Positions 1 through 13,200 of a stretch of 64,000 bases of DNA are shown one piece after another. The stretch covers positions 14,425,292-14,489,291 of the forward strand of contig NC_088312.1 in the NCBI RefSeq assembly GCF_910592395.1, written 5' to 3'. The notes below the pieces were generated by a model. It saw only the letters and a list, made by a program, of their open reading frames with translations. It ran no database searches and had not been told where the DNA came from. A program made the translations under genes and the position numbers. The stretch's first letter is position 1, and each line of letters starts with the position of its first letter. This DNA is from Lineus longissimus. Lineage: Eukaryota; Nemertea; Pilidiophora; Heteronemertea; Lineidae.

Positions 1-3000
1 GGCACCCAAGAGGAACTTATGAAGAGAGATAAGACCACATAAACAGCTGGATAAAGGTTTGAGCAAATTCTTCTCATGGTTTGGCATAATATAACTTATT
101 TGGCCACAGTTACCAACATGACTGTGTCAACAACTAACATTGGGACTTCATAATTATAGTAATCAAAATAAACAGGTTTTTAAAAGTTAGTCTAGCATGA
201 TGGATAGAATGGTGAAGATTTCGAAAAGGAGCCATCAAGCAGGATGCTTTGGGTATTTTAAAAACTAAAGATTGGAAAACTAGTCCGAAGATGAAATCCT
301 GTTTCACATATCTACAAAATGTTCAAGTTATTTACAGCACTATACCCTGTACCAGGAGGTTGGGAGACATGCAAACCAGAAACAAAAGCACATAAACAAA
401 AGAGGAAGGGCTCACTCACTGTTATCTTTTGGACCAGATGCATATTTATCCACACTGAATTATGTCCCAGATTTGAGCAATAGTGTGTAAACGACGTCCG
501 AGTAGATTGGGTTCAGAGCTATCAATTGTATTAATTCATAGCTGTTTATGAACAGAAACGACTCAAGAAATCGGAATCAAATCTACTTGGACATGGTATA
601 CGCATTATAAAGCAGGTTTTACAATCAGTACCAATGATTAAGTTCACAGTAAGAAGGTCTGTGATGTCTTGTGCTTATCTACTTCTGCAAAACATGTAAA
701 TAATCTTTCAGGTTCAGTGGTAGGAGAAATTAGGAATTTAAAAAAAATCATCAATGAAATAAATGTTAACTCTCCGAACTTCGTATTTTCGTAAGGCTTT
801 CAAAAACTGCCTATTGTTCTGATTTGGGACATTATACAGTGCAATTGAGCTGTTTACAGCGAGTTTAGATTTTATTGGCCAGTGGCCAAATATACATTGT
901 GCATACTAATGCATACGAGACCTAAGACCAATTAAATTTGAACTTGCCACAATTCATTTTTCATAAAGTTGGTGATGCAGATTCAGAATTCAAAAACCTT
1001 CATATTGTGTACATACACGGTACCTACAACAACAAAAGTCTTTTTTGTTGGGGTGTGGCCTTAACACTGGCCTGAAAGAGTTCATTCAGAATGATCATTT
1101 TGGATCACAGTGAGTGAAAAAAGAGGAGAATCTCTTATAAGCAAACAGGGGTTCAGTACAAAACAAAAAAATAAAACAAAATGAACATGTGTTACTAAGC
1201 AAGAGGTACCTCAAACCATGGCACAATACAGGGAAAATAAGCAACATAAAACGAGACACCGGGCCAATGACAGTGCGGACAATCAGTGTCTTATAAACCA
1301 TTACAGCCGGAGGCAAGCAGTTCATCCTCACTGCCGGATTATCCTTGACAGGTTCAAAGCACGAACATCCTACTGGATGACGTATGATGTATGACCTGAC
1401 TAAAACCGGCAATTCGCATTTTTTTTTAAGAACAAAAGGCCCACCAATCTTTATATGGGAGAAGCTGATCACCCAAACATTGTCTGAAGAGCAAATAATG
1501 AGCAAAATCAAAGCTCACACGCTCTGGAATCGACATCTAAATAAACACCAAGCAAGGATTTGTCTTGACAACGGGAAGGTGTAAAGTGCTGATGAAAATG
1601 CTGATGCGGCTCTCTGAGTTTGGTGAATAGACATTTCTTTGTTTTTTAATATTTTGCAATCAAATTGCTGTATATTTTACTCTAGAACCATTTAATGAGG
1701 TGGTAAAAAGGAAAAGAGAAAAAACTTATGTGAATGGGTGTTTTTGATCAAATAGTGGAGGGCATTTAAAAAAGTTTTCGAGGTGCGCCAATCAGCTTTT
1801 AGATTCTGCTGACAGGTCGCAATACTCACAGATTATCAACATATTTGTTCCAAATTTGATATTTCTGATAAGTCCAAGTCAAATTCTTTTACAAAAGAAC
1901 TTTTTATTTGAATGACAATGACAATATCATCGAGTTTCAGGCAAATATAGTTGAACCTCTCTCAGGCCAAAATAGTTGGATTTTGTTGATCCAAGATGGC
2001 GGATATTCTATCAGAGTGAGATTAGAGTCGCCGCCAGCATTTTCATCAGCAGTTTACACCTTCCCCTTGACAATGTGGATACCTGCCTGACCAAGTAGAA
2101 AAGTTTGATTTCACAATGAATGTTAGAAAAAGGCAGTAGAAGGTATACTTGAGTTGAGATTCTAAAGCTCGGTCTTTTACATTTAACACCACCACTGAAG
2201 GCTGTCGGTAAATCCTCTAAAATATCAAATAACTATATGGACTAGATATATAAAATACTTCTAGATAAAAAAAACAACAACATACATAATATTCTGTGTC
2301 ATTCTGAATTGATCAGGGCTGCACATGCCTTCTACATCTATGTTTGTGTGTTTGTAATTATGATCAATTTAGAGCGACACAGACCTTAGCACCATCCTCA
2401 GCACATTTTGATCTTAATAACACTTGAATTGGACAACAAATGAATAGTTCATTACTAGCGACAAAATGCATCACCACTGGTCAAATTCTGGCAAGCCTTA
2501 AAGACAACAATGACCTTGCATTACTGGTTTTCAACACTCTTTATGAACTAGGTCATTGCTTAATGTACTTTCAGTTATATCAATTACTCCCATCAAATAT
2601 CGTAATTGGCCACTCCTGTCACAAAATATCTAATTACCTACATCAAATTAGTAGTTGTTCGATAACTTTTAGTACAATATATTCAATTTTGTCAATTTCT
2701 TTCGTCAAATATCTGATAAGTTTCCATTTCCTTTCATCAAATATCTGGTAATTGTTCAATTACTTTCACAAAGTACACTTAATGAAATTTGCAATCAGGA
2801 TGGACAGTATTATGTTATATGACCAGTGGCTTCATTTTCAATCACCTGCTTTCATCAGGGACAACAATTGATACTTTGATACTTAACCACTTTTAACACA
2901 AAATACTTATATTTGCAGTGACACTTATGGAACAAGAAGGTCCTTAAATAATCATTCTTGGTTCGAAAACTCCCCAATAAAAGGACTAAGCAGGACAATA

Positions 3001-4142
3001 ATATATAATTCAACAAGGACCCTGTATCACCACTCATTCAATGTCACAGGTGCCAATAGATAGGACATGAAAATTCCACATTAACGATATGAGGGGCACA
3101 TAACATATTAACAACTAATAAGAATACTAAACCACAACTTTTGATTACGTTGCCAAAATGGCCAGATATAACTTTTAAACAACGCAGAATTAACCCTGCT
3201 TTCCAAATAACAATGACATTAAAACAATTTGAAAGTCAAATGTAGATTTATAAAGTTCAAATGTTCGTTGCCAGAGCACCTTGTAGGATAAGATCTCGGT
3301 GACTACAGATATAAACTCCAAACTGCTGTTGTTGTTTACCATACAGAATGGCCTGATCTGAAATTTAAGGTCATGTATACTTTGGGGTGAATTATTTGAA
3401 GATTGAAGATGCTGGCCTTAGGGAGCTTTTGAAGGGAGCTTTTAATAGGCCAGCATCTGTAAGTAGTTGGCCGATTTACACTGTTCGTAACGTCTACTGC
3501 AACTGCCAATGTGTCAGGAGACATAATTATATGCGTCTGCAGATTAAGACTGTAGCCTATTAGGTTTGCCTGGAATTTGCTAAGCCTCGAGAAACATTGT
3601 AGACTAAAAGCATTTGATCGTTACAGTTTCTCCAGCAGGAGTTGAACATACACTTTCAAATGAGGTTGAGGCATATACTTGTGGAACTCAAATGTGGATT
3701 CTCATCTGAAGCACCTTCTCCCTGGCTATCAGTATTCCAGAATCCCGCAACACTAAAACAATGGATGGATCCTGAATCCACGGTACAGGCCCATGTAACC
3801 TAGCTACCAGATGCACCTCAATAAATTTCATAAGAAACAGTCTTAAAAGCACTTTTCCAGTGTCTTGTTTTCCAGCTCAAATGAGCCTGTTATCTACACT
3901 GAGCTCCTGACACTGATTTGCTAGGGTGACTGTGAATCCTTTCAAATATGCAGAATCCAAAATGCCATCATATCATATTGAAAAGAAGCTGAAAGGATAT
4001 CATTGTTCCATATGTATTGTTGCTCAATCAAAACCTGGTACCTTACTTGAAAGGAAACTAATCGATATTTTACATCAATTTGTCCTGAACCATCAAAGTG
4101 CCCATTACTTACCTTAATAAAAAACTTCAAAAGACTCCCATC
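1..4142 (-). other. Probable CELF 3'UTR and downstream sequence
   Basis: No gene was recognised here. The stretch just left of the TAG at 4143 must begin as 3'UTR. Its end cannot be fixed: canonical AATAAA signals on the minus strand occur at 1903-1908 and 871-876, and neither has a convincing GU-rich downstream element. The longest frame here (about 138 codons at 1095-1511, minus) is hydrophobic and has no recognisable domain. Around 2560-2770 a loose AT-rich motif (CAAATATCTGATAA-like) recurs several times. Confidence 0.5.
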
Positions 4143-4270
4143 CTAGTACGGCTTACTATCATTCTTGGGTCGTTTGAGTTGCACCTTTAACCTCTTGGTT
4201 CCTATTTGAAATCCGTTCATGCTTTGGATGGCTGTCTGGGCGGATAAAGGATTATCATAACTAACAAAAC
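4143..4270 (-). CDS. CELF last coding exon: RRM3 end and C-terminus
   Basis: 128 nt ending in TAG at 4143-4145. Encodes [20 protein letters not shown], then [21 protein letters not shown] in two overlapping blocks of RRM3. It contains the RNP1 end (GFVSYD), the [14 protein letters not shown] helix and the family C-terminus LKRxKNDSKPY. The acceptor is ATGTCTTGCAG. The 3'UTR follows directly to the left. Confidence 0.97.
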
Positions 4271-7200
4271 CTGCAAGACATAAACAATTAAATGTGTTTA
4301 ATTCAAAGTGATCGATCAAAAGCAGCCATCACACTTATAGTACACAGGGAATGTATTCAAACATGCGCAAGCAGCAGGGACAATTATCAGTACTGGGACA
4401 ACAATTGCACAAGTCCACTTCTGATAGTTTTGAGAAAGTCAAGAAAACTTCTTAAACTCCTATAAAAGGGTAAGCAATGGTTCAATATCGTAAACCATGT
4501 TAACCTGATCTTCTCCCTTTTGTTAGAATCATTCCCTTATAAAATATTGTACCCATTCATAGGAATAAGGGACCATAAAACAAACGGGGACAAAATATTG
4601 TGAACGAAAACTATTTGAAAGAGAACCAAAGAAACTTTAGAGCATAACTTCTCAAGGCTGCTGTAAAAATTCTGTTTTTCAAAATATATGACACTCTACG
4701 AGAAAACACAGCTTAAGTCTAGCTACATGTACATGTAGGTCCAACAGATAATGGTTACTTCAAAACAAGTAAATACAATGGTCAAAAGTGGTTCAAGAGG
4801 CACATTCAACATATCACAATAACTTGGGCAAAGAACACGTATTGTCACTGCCAGTTGACTTTTGCTGGGTTTTCTCAGCGAGGGTCACACATATTTAGCA
4901 AAATAATTACAAAACGTTCAAAGCCTAAATGCAAAAAGAGATACAGAGGCCAGACTGACTGAAAAATGCAAAATGAAACAAAAACACAAACAACCACATT
5001 CGCAATTGGCTGGTGGCCGGAGCTCTCTGAAGATTGATAGCCTGACCAATTATTTCTTTTGAACATGAGATGAGGGTGCTGAAGATGCATATTACCGAAC
5101 ATACAAGAGCAAGTTGATGTACTTTGTCACCGTTATTGAGCTGGTTGAGCCATGACTTTTAACGCATAGGTCTATTACATGTATATTAGGCATTCCCTCA
5201 ACAGGCTTAATTGCATCGACACAGTATTTTTCATATTACTTACCAAAACACTTGCTGAGCTTTGTCTGTTTATCAATAAACACCTTGGCTGAGATTACAT
5301 TGCCAAATGGCACAAACGTTGACATGAGATCATAGTCGCTGAATTCTTGTGGTAGGTGATAAATAAAAAGATTGGCTCCGTCCGGCCCTGAAAGAAACGC
5401 ACCTGAGATAAATTAATGTGACAGTGTCTGTCACTTGGTACAAGAACAACATGGTGTCATACATGGCATGGAGAACAATACAAGTGAAGCAGAAGAACAA
5501 CATGGTGTCATTCATAGAATTGAGAGTGAAGCCAAAGAACAACATGGTGTTATTCATAGAATGGAGAATGAAACCGAAGAACAACATGGTGTTATTCATA
5601 AATTGGAGAATGAAGCCGAAGAACAACATGGTGTTATTCATAGAATGGAGAATGAAGCCGAAGAACAACATGGTGTTATTCAAAGAATGGAGAACTGTAC
5701 AACTGAAGCAGAGGCACAACATTGTATCATTCCCAGAACAAAAAAGAAGAACAGAAGAACAACATGGTGCCATTCATAGAATAGAGAACAATATAAATGG
5801 AGCAGAAGAACAACAACATGGTGTCATTCATGGCATGGTGAGCATTTAAAGTGAAGCAAAAGTTACATGTACAGTATGATGCTAACACAAACACTTATCC
5901 AGTTGGCTTGAACACTGCAAACAAGTGTACTAGGCTCTACACCCAAAAAGAAGAGTCCATTGATTGTATTCTTTGCGCATGTGAGAAGATCTAAATTTGT
6001 CAATTTGAATTTAGTCTAGAGGACTTTCCAATGATTGAGACAGTTGCGAATAGGCAATGAACTACTACAAATGGTTGGCAGCTTTGCCAAAGCAGAGTTA
6101 AAAACAACAGCTTGACAACGAATCAATAGTCCAAGATACAAAACATAAGGAATTTATGGGGAATTTTATAGCCAATGGGAAAAGAATCTCGGGGAAATTT
6201 TCCAACAAAAAGAACAATAATAGCCCAAAAACAAGATAGAACAACACTGCATGACACAGTATAAGTCCTCAAACATGTATTATTATTCAAATATTTTTAT
6301 CCAATTTCCAATTTGTTCGTTTTTTTAGTCATACGAAAAGTGCATGCACTCAAGACAGAAATACTCTATTGGGACAAATAACTTGGGACGATGTTGTCTG
6401 GTCAATTTTCCCGCCAATGACTTTGAAGTATGCCTTTGTCTCCAGTAAACATGGTTATTGAACATCATAGGCCAATCGTTCAAGTTAATTTTGAAGATGT
6501 AGTATCTGAAAATCTCCCTTCTGACCTGCTTCTTAATGCAAAAAATGACTAGGTTTTTGTTCAGCATCCTTAATTTGCAAGATCAGGAAACCAATGCATG
6601 TGAACTGCGAAACACTGATAGCCTCGAAGACATACTCTAACGATTTCACACAAACTCATTTTTAACTGAACGGGTGGAATTTTTTAAAAAAGATCATATC
6701 ATTTTTGACCATTTTGTTTTAGGCAGTTTGAGTGCAGACTCCAAGATTAGGAATGAATTAGCCAAAGTTCCCCAATTCACAGCATCACAGTGCTAGATTT
6801 AGCTTGCCTTCATCAACACTACTAACCTTCTGTTTGCTTCCCTGCCGGTGACTCGCCTAATATTTTTTGTTGCTGCATTTGAGCCGATGTCTGTGCTGAC
6901 AGTGAGGCATTCGGAAATGCTGCTGAAAAGAACATCAGAAATATAAATTGAGGAAGTTTTGAGACAAGACGAAACATTTAGCACCTGCTCTTTGAAAATG
7001 ATATCCCTACAAGATGAACGAGATCATTTGGAAATGTAACATAGGGAATATTACATTTATTTTAATCGCTTTTCCTGACAAGTTCTCATACTAAAATTAC
7101 CATTTTTATAGCTACTAATGCACAATCAGAAAGAACAGGGCCAGGTTAAAACTTCCAGCTTCAAGCTTCAAGGTTAAACTTCACCAGCAGGTCCATCTGT

Positions 7201-10200
7201 TCAGAATCCAATAGGCTCTTTCACCCCATCCCCCTTCCCACAGGTGAATCTAGCACGTGTGGTGAAGGGGGGGTCAGTTTTTCTTCTCAATATCAAAAAA
7301 AAATTCATCAAAATTCAAAGAAATACATAACAGAAAACCGCAGGGAAATTGCCTTTCAAGCTAGAATGCTGTAGGGGAGACATCTAGCAGTCTGGCATAC
7401 ACATCAAGTTCCCAAACAGATGATTCCCAAACAGATGAAAAGGTAAAAGCATGGGGTCTATATTTGATTCATTTCCTAGCACTCTGGCATTATACATGAT
7501 AAGAGACATCAGACAAACTATTGACCATTCAGTTGCTCATTATCAAAACTAGTACATGTTTAGTTGATCTGTTTTGTCCTGAGAAAGAGACTGAATACTA
7601 CATCTCAAACAATCTCAGGTTTAGTCACACATTAATTGTCAAATAAACTCGAAAACTACAGATTAAAGCCTTATTTGACTGTTCAAACAGTGTTAGCACC
7701 AGCACTTGCATCTCTGAGAGCCAGGGTTAAAGATACTCACTGGTTCACAGGAGCATGAAGAGCAAAGCACCGGCCCAACTGACAATATACTCATCAAAGA
7801 ATAGAAGGTATTATATACACTTCAACACACTCGATACTGATGCATCTCAAAAGATATTTTTCAAACCCAGAGCAGGGTACAATTGGTTAATCTTACCTTT
7901 TAATATCCCATACAATTTTAGTCAAAGTAGAGTCCATTAAAACAATTGAAAGTTTGATTGAGACTAAAAAGTGACCTGTACCAGATGGTTAGCATGGCCA
8001 TGCTGTAATGTGTACAGTGGTAGGAAGCAATGTAATAACGCTCACATTTATGCATGTGCGGACCATCAAAAACAAAGGTCTGTGTAAGGTCTCTCATCAC
8101 ACTTTTCATTGATACATTGGGTTAAAACTGTGGAATATCAAACGATCAAACAAACTCTCTGTACCCTTCTAAGTTTAGAAAAATATCTTTTGGGGTGAAT
8201 TAGTATTATGTAGACAAACTTGAATGTGTCGAAGTGGAATATCTTCTCTTCATTGATGATTGTGATCAGTTTGGCTGGCGTTTTGATTTTAATGTGTTTG
8301 TGAATGGTTCCAAGGTATAAGCATGCAAATATCAGTGTGTAACATGGCTTGTACAACCATCGGAGAGAGTAAATTATAAATTACCTTGATTCAATGAACT
8401 GTACAAACCTGTGTACGGCTGCATGCCCGAGTAGAGTGCCTCCATGCTCGCATTCTGATTGGCCATGTTATTGTGGTTGCCTAGTCCGTTTAGGCCAGAT
8501 GACGTCAGATTTAGGCTATTGGTTGAACCATTCATCCCTGCAGCACCAGTCAGTGAACTTGTGGTATTTGTGGCAGCAAGGGAGCCTAGAGAGAGAAATG
8601 TATGTGTTAATAGTTTGCCCTCATTTGAGATGTTAAGATGCTCCATTACAAATACAGTCAATAAAGTTAAGGCACCTATTAGTAACAATTTTGACCAGTT
8701 TTATTGAGACTAAAACCTGACCTGTACCAGAATGTCAGCATGGCCATGGTCCAATTTGCACCAAGTGCACCAAAACAATTCATAACTCTGCCACCATGAT
8801 GAACTGTTGTCAGTTGACTATATTGAATTGTAGATTCACCATGGTGACAGAAGACACACATTTCTCTATGTGGTGTTGCCAGCTGATATGTTGAGCCTTC
8901 TTGATGGTCCTTCCAACCCAAATGTTTATGTACACCTTCTGATAAACTCATTGCTAAAACTTGCTAATAGAATTTGCTAAAGCAAAACGTTTTCGACTAT
9001 TCCTGACACATCCCCACTCTCATGGTGAAACATAACAATATCATTACGAGTGTTTGAAACCCTTACAATCATGAATAGCCAACAACTATAAACCATACAC
9101 GAGTAAGAACAACAAGCCTGTAAACCATACACTAGTAAGAGCCAACAGTAATTTTTTTTCCCTAATTCTTATTTCATTTCAGTACAAACACATAACAATC
9201 AAACATTAAGGAAGAGAATCAATAATCAAACGGAAACAACAAATCACTGTTGTCATTATAAAACCGACCATCCTTTCAGTTCAATTGGTTTATTAAAAGG
9301 GAATGAAGGAGAAGCTATCACCATCTGGAAGCCAAACCTTCACTTAATGCATGCACAGTAATCATCACTGATGAAGCAGTACGGATTTACTGTGAGAGCT
9401 TTGGTTAACTTTTAGATATTTTACGCCACCAAAAAGGCTATTTAAAAAAAACCTATTAATTTCCAATTTCAACTTTTATTGCATAGATGAATTTTCAAAG
9501 GAAAAGCTGACAGATTCTTTGTTTATATAACCTCTGATGCATCTACAAACTGCTGCAATCGACCTGATTACTACAAAGAAGAAACAGTTAGCAGTAGATA
9601 AGTACTGTACTCCTTCTTAATCCTTTTGCCATCGGGCATTTTGGCCACCAATAAGCCAGAAGAACCTCGCCTTAAGGACCCACCAATCATATTTTGGCTT
9701 CCCATCCATACTCCATAAAAGTAAAAGGGTAAAAGTATAAAGCAAACAACAGGGCTCTACCCTTAACACGTTACACTGGCAACAGAACCAACAGAGGTCT
9801 GAACACAACAGTATAAACAAAGAAGAAGGGTTCACACTTTTTAGAATATGCAAAAAAGGTCATTTTACAATCGAACTGCATGTCACAGCTCAAGCACTGG
9901 ACTCTATTAATGACTACGATACCATTTCTGTAGTAAGAATTAACTCGTCAGTCAAAATTTTCAACTGAAGGTCTTCCAAAAGCAGAGGATCTTTCTACAG
10001 AGTTGCCTATGGTTCATTTCACAGAAAAATCCCACTGCGAGCAAAAACAGACTGGCAAAGGTTGTCGGTGTTTCCCATTCAATGGTTCATTCTTGGTTTG
10101 GCTTTGCCCAATTTGGCGAAGTAAGTAATTTTAGACACCTTCCTGAGCAAAATCACCAAAAATCTTTTCTTTCATGAAATGGGTAACCTGACATTGCTCT

Positions 10201-13200
10201 ACCCAGTATGTTGCCAAACCTGTACCCAAGGTTGGGATATCAACATTCAATTGAAACTTTTAAGTTTTTCTAGGGTCAGGATTCGACACTAATTAACAAG
10301 TAATTCAAAATAAAGTTGCCAGGGGGCAGTGACTACTGGAGAAGTCGTGACTTTGGGAAACAAATGATTCATTGCCCAGGTAAAAAATTAAGATATGATT
10401 CTTTGTTAAGATCTTATTTAAGACTCTCATGAGTCTTATCCAAAAATTTCCGTTGATGTCCATTGCAGAGATAGACAAAACTGTCCAAAATCATTTACGT
10501 TTCTAAGTCTATCACACAATAAACTTTACTTCTAATCTGCTAAGATAATTGTTATAAAATGGGCTGGGAATTTCGAAACCCAAACAGTGGATTATGACAC
10601 ACGTGCAGTGTATAATAAACAACAACAAAGTATAGGTCCAGGCAAACTTCACACAAGGTCAAAGTCATCAAATACAGGAGGCAACAACATAGATGTACCT
10701 GAACCACTGAGATTTTGTAATTTTCCAGTTTCACTATGCTCACCAAAAGCTCCTGATTTTCCTAATAATGAGGCTTAAAAACAAAGACAGCAAAATAGAT
10801 AAGAAGTGTCCAATATTGCCAAAAGGGGGAAAATGCCTCCTGGATCCTGCAATAATATGGTACAATTGGGGTTCTTCTGAGAGTTTTGTAGTCCACATTT
10901 CAGAAAAAAGATATCAACTAATAATAGATAAAAGAGGTTAAAGACAAATTTCAAACTCGAATGTCTGAACTACAGTCATTTGGTGATGTCTTCAATTCAA
11001 CTGAATTAAAGAGCATTTTCATACCGAAGAACGGCATCTATATCCACAGGAAAAGTTCTAATATGGAGCTATGCATCAGCCAGTAAAAATGATGTCCTAT
11101 TCTTCTTCGTAGGCCGCTGGTCCAACTTGAAATATGACCCATTATTTCTGACTCATGAACCATTTACAACTTTGGATATTCTTTCAGACACACAAAAATG
11201 TGTTGATCATATGAAAATAGTACTACTATTTAGTTTACTTGATTTTGTCACCAGATCATGACTGTATTTTGAAACAGAGTCATGAAAGTGAGTTAAAGAC
11301 AGAGTTGGAAATTATTAGTAACCTCCGCTGCTCCTGATCAATCACGGACAAGGACAGCTGTGGAGAGTAAACATTTGAAGCGCTTGACATTCCCATGATT
11401 CCCTGATCTGTCTTTGACAAATAAGGTAAACTGGCCAAATTTTTGTGATTTCAAATTTCTAAAAATATGATATTTAAAAAGAATTACAACTTTTATTTTG
11501 GTGGATAATGAATTTCCTCAAAGTTTTTCCAATCAAAAATATATTTTGGCAATTTTTGTTTCACTGATCGTCTTAAATAAATTGCCTGCAAAAAATTAGC
11601 TGTTATTAATACACATACATGTAGCATTGAGCATTGAGCATTGAAACAAGAATCTAGCAGTTAAAAGCAAAAATAAAACTTGTCTGTCTGCCGTGTGTTC
11701 GGTGTGCTCTACACGAAGGTGTTATATTTTTTCAAACCATGAAAGCAGAGGCATGCGGGACCAGATAGGTGACCCAACACCATTTTAAGCAAGAATCACT
11801 TGGATTAGATGGTATTGCCATGCAAAATGTGCCACATGACCTTCTCGTGGGATCAACTGCAGCGTCGCCTCATGTTAAAATATCACACTTTCGAGATGAT
11901 TCAACTTCCGCGATGCAAACGTAATGTAATGGTGGATTAAGACATTACAGTGTGTCTGACCTTATCTTAGGATAATACATGAAGTAATGTTTCCTGGCAA
12001 ACGTAATGGTGGATTGTGACATAACAGTGTGTCTGACCTCATCTTGGGATAATATGTGAAGTAATGTTTCCTGGCAAACGTAATGGTGGATTGTGACATT
12101 ACAGTGTGTCTGATCTCATCTGGTGATACATGAAGTAATGTTTCCTGGTTTAGGATTGAGTCAGAAGTGTGATATTTCCTCAAGAGTGTGGTGCTGCGGT
12201 TGAAAATGGCAAGTTGCATAGAACGCTAGGTAGAACGCAAGGCCGATATCATGCTTTCTTCAGAATTTAGTTTCATAACAGACTTTGGTGACTCTGTGGG
12301 ATCGGACTCCTTCCAAAGCCCTCCGTTAAATGAGTATCCCCAGTTTTTTTAGCTTTCTGTCATTTATTCACGCTTTTACCATTGGTCTTTGTAGCCAAAC
12401 TTAAGAACTTTATAGAATATAACTCCTCCTCTCAGCCAAGAGAAATATGGTCGAAAAAAACTGTCAATAATTTGATTCTTCTAGAGGATATAAAGGGCAA
12501 TCAATGTGTAACATTCGTTCAGAATAAGGATAAGATTCAGAATAGCATTAGACAGGTAGGAGGGACAGGAAAACACACAAAAAATATAACTAAAACACAT
12601 AACAGGTCTGGAGAGACATATAAATTGTAACTCCTGGGTTAGAATTCATAGGTGTCCACTCAGATGAAAGAATCCGAGGTTCACACATAATTGGATGGAG
12701 GCCATTCACAGATATTTTTCATAATCAGATATCTTGTAACTCTGTACTGTTCACCTAGCTAGACAGGCAAAAATCCTCAATGGGCCAATCGTAGGCCGAC
12801 ATAGCTACTTTGTCCTCCACACAAGCCGACCAGCTTATTTTCGACTCGCCTGGCTAAGCATTTAGCATTTGGGATTCACACAGACAATTGGATGTTGGGG
12901 AGTTACATATTTATTTTTGGTAATCAGAAGTCTTATTTCTCCCTCTGCTCTTTTCAAGACAGGCAAAAATCCTCAATGGGCTGATCATAGTCTGACAGAG
13001 CTACTGTCCCCTCCACACAGACCAACCAACTTACTACTGTACAACACATCTTGCTCAGCATTTAGCTTCAAAAGCAGGTTACTCTACAAGTGCAATCGAC
13101 CTTTCAACAATTTTTCAATTTGCTTGATCTATGGCCTATGACTGTGTAAAACCAGCTAGGATTAAGCAAGATATGGTATACATTTTGACACGCGAAAGTA

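Noticed and set aside
1095-1511. 138-codon minus-strand frame downstream of CELF
   Set aside because: Hydrophobic, Cys/Phe-rich chance frame with no recognisable family.
5330-5849. Repetitive 114-147 codon frames on both strands
   Set aside because: They are products of a 42-bp tandem repeat, which is open in several frames because 42 is divisible by three.
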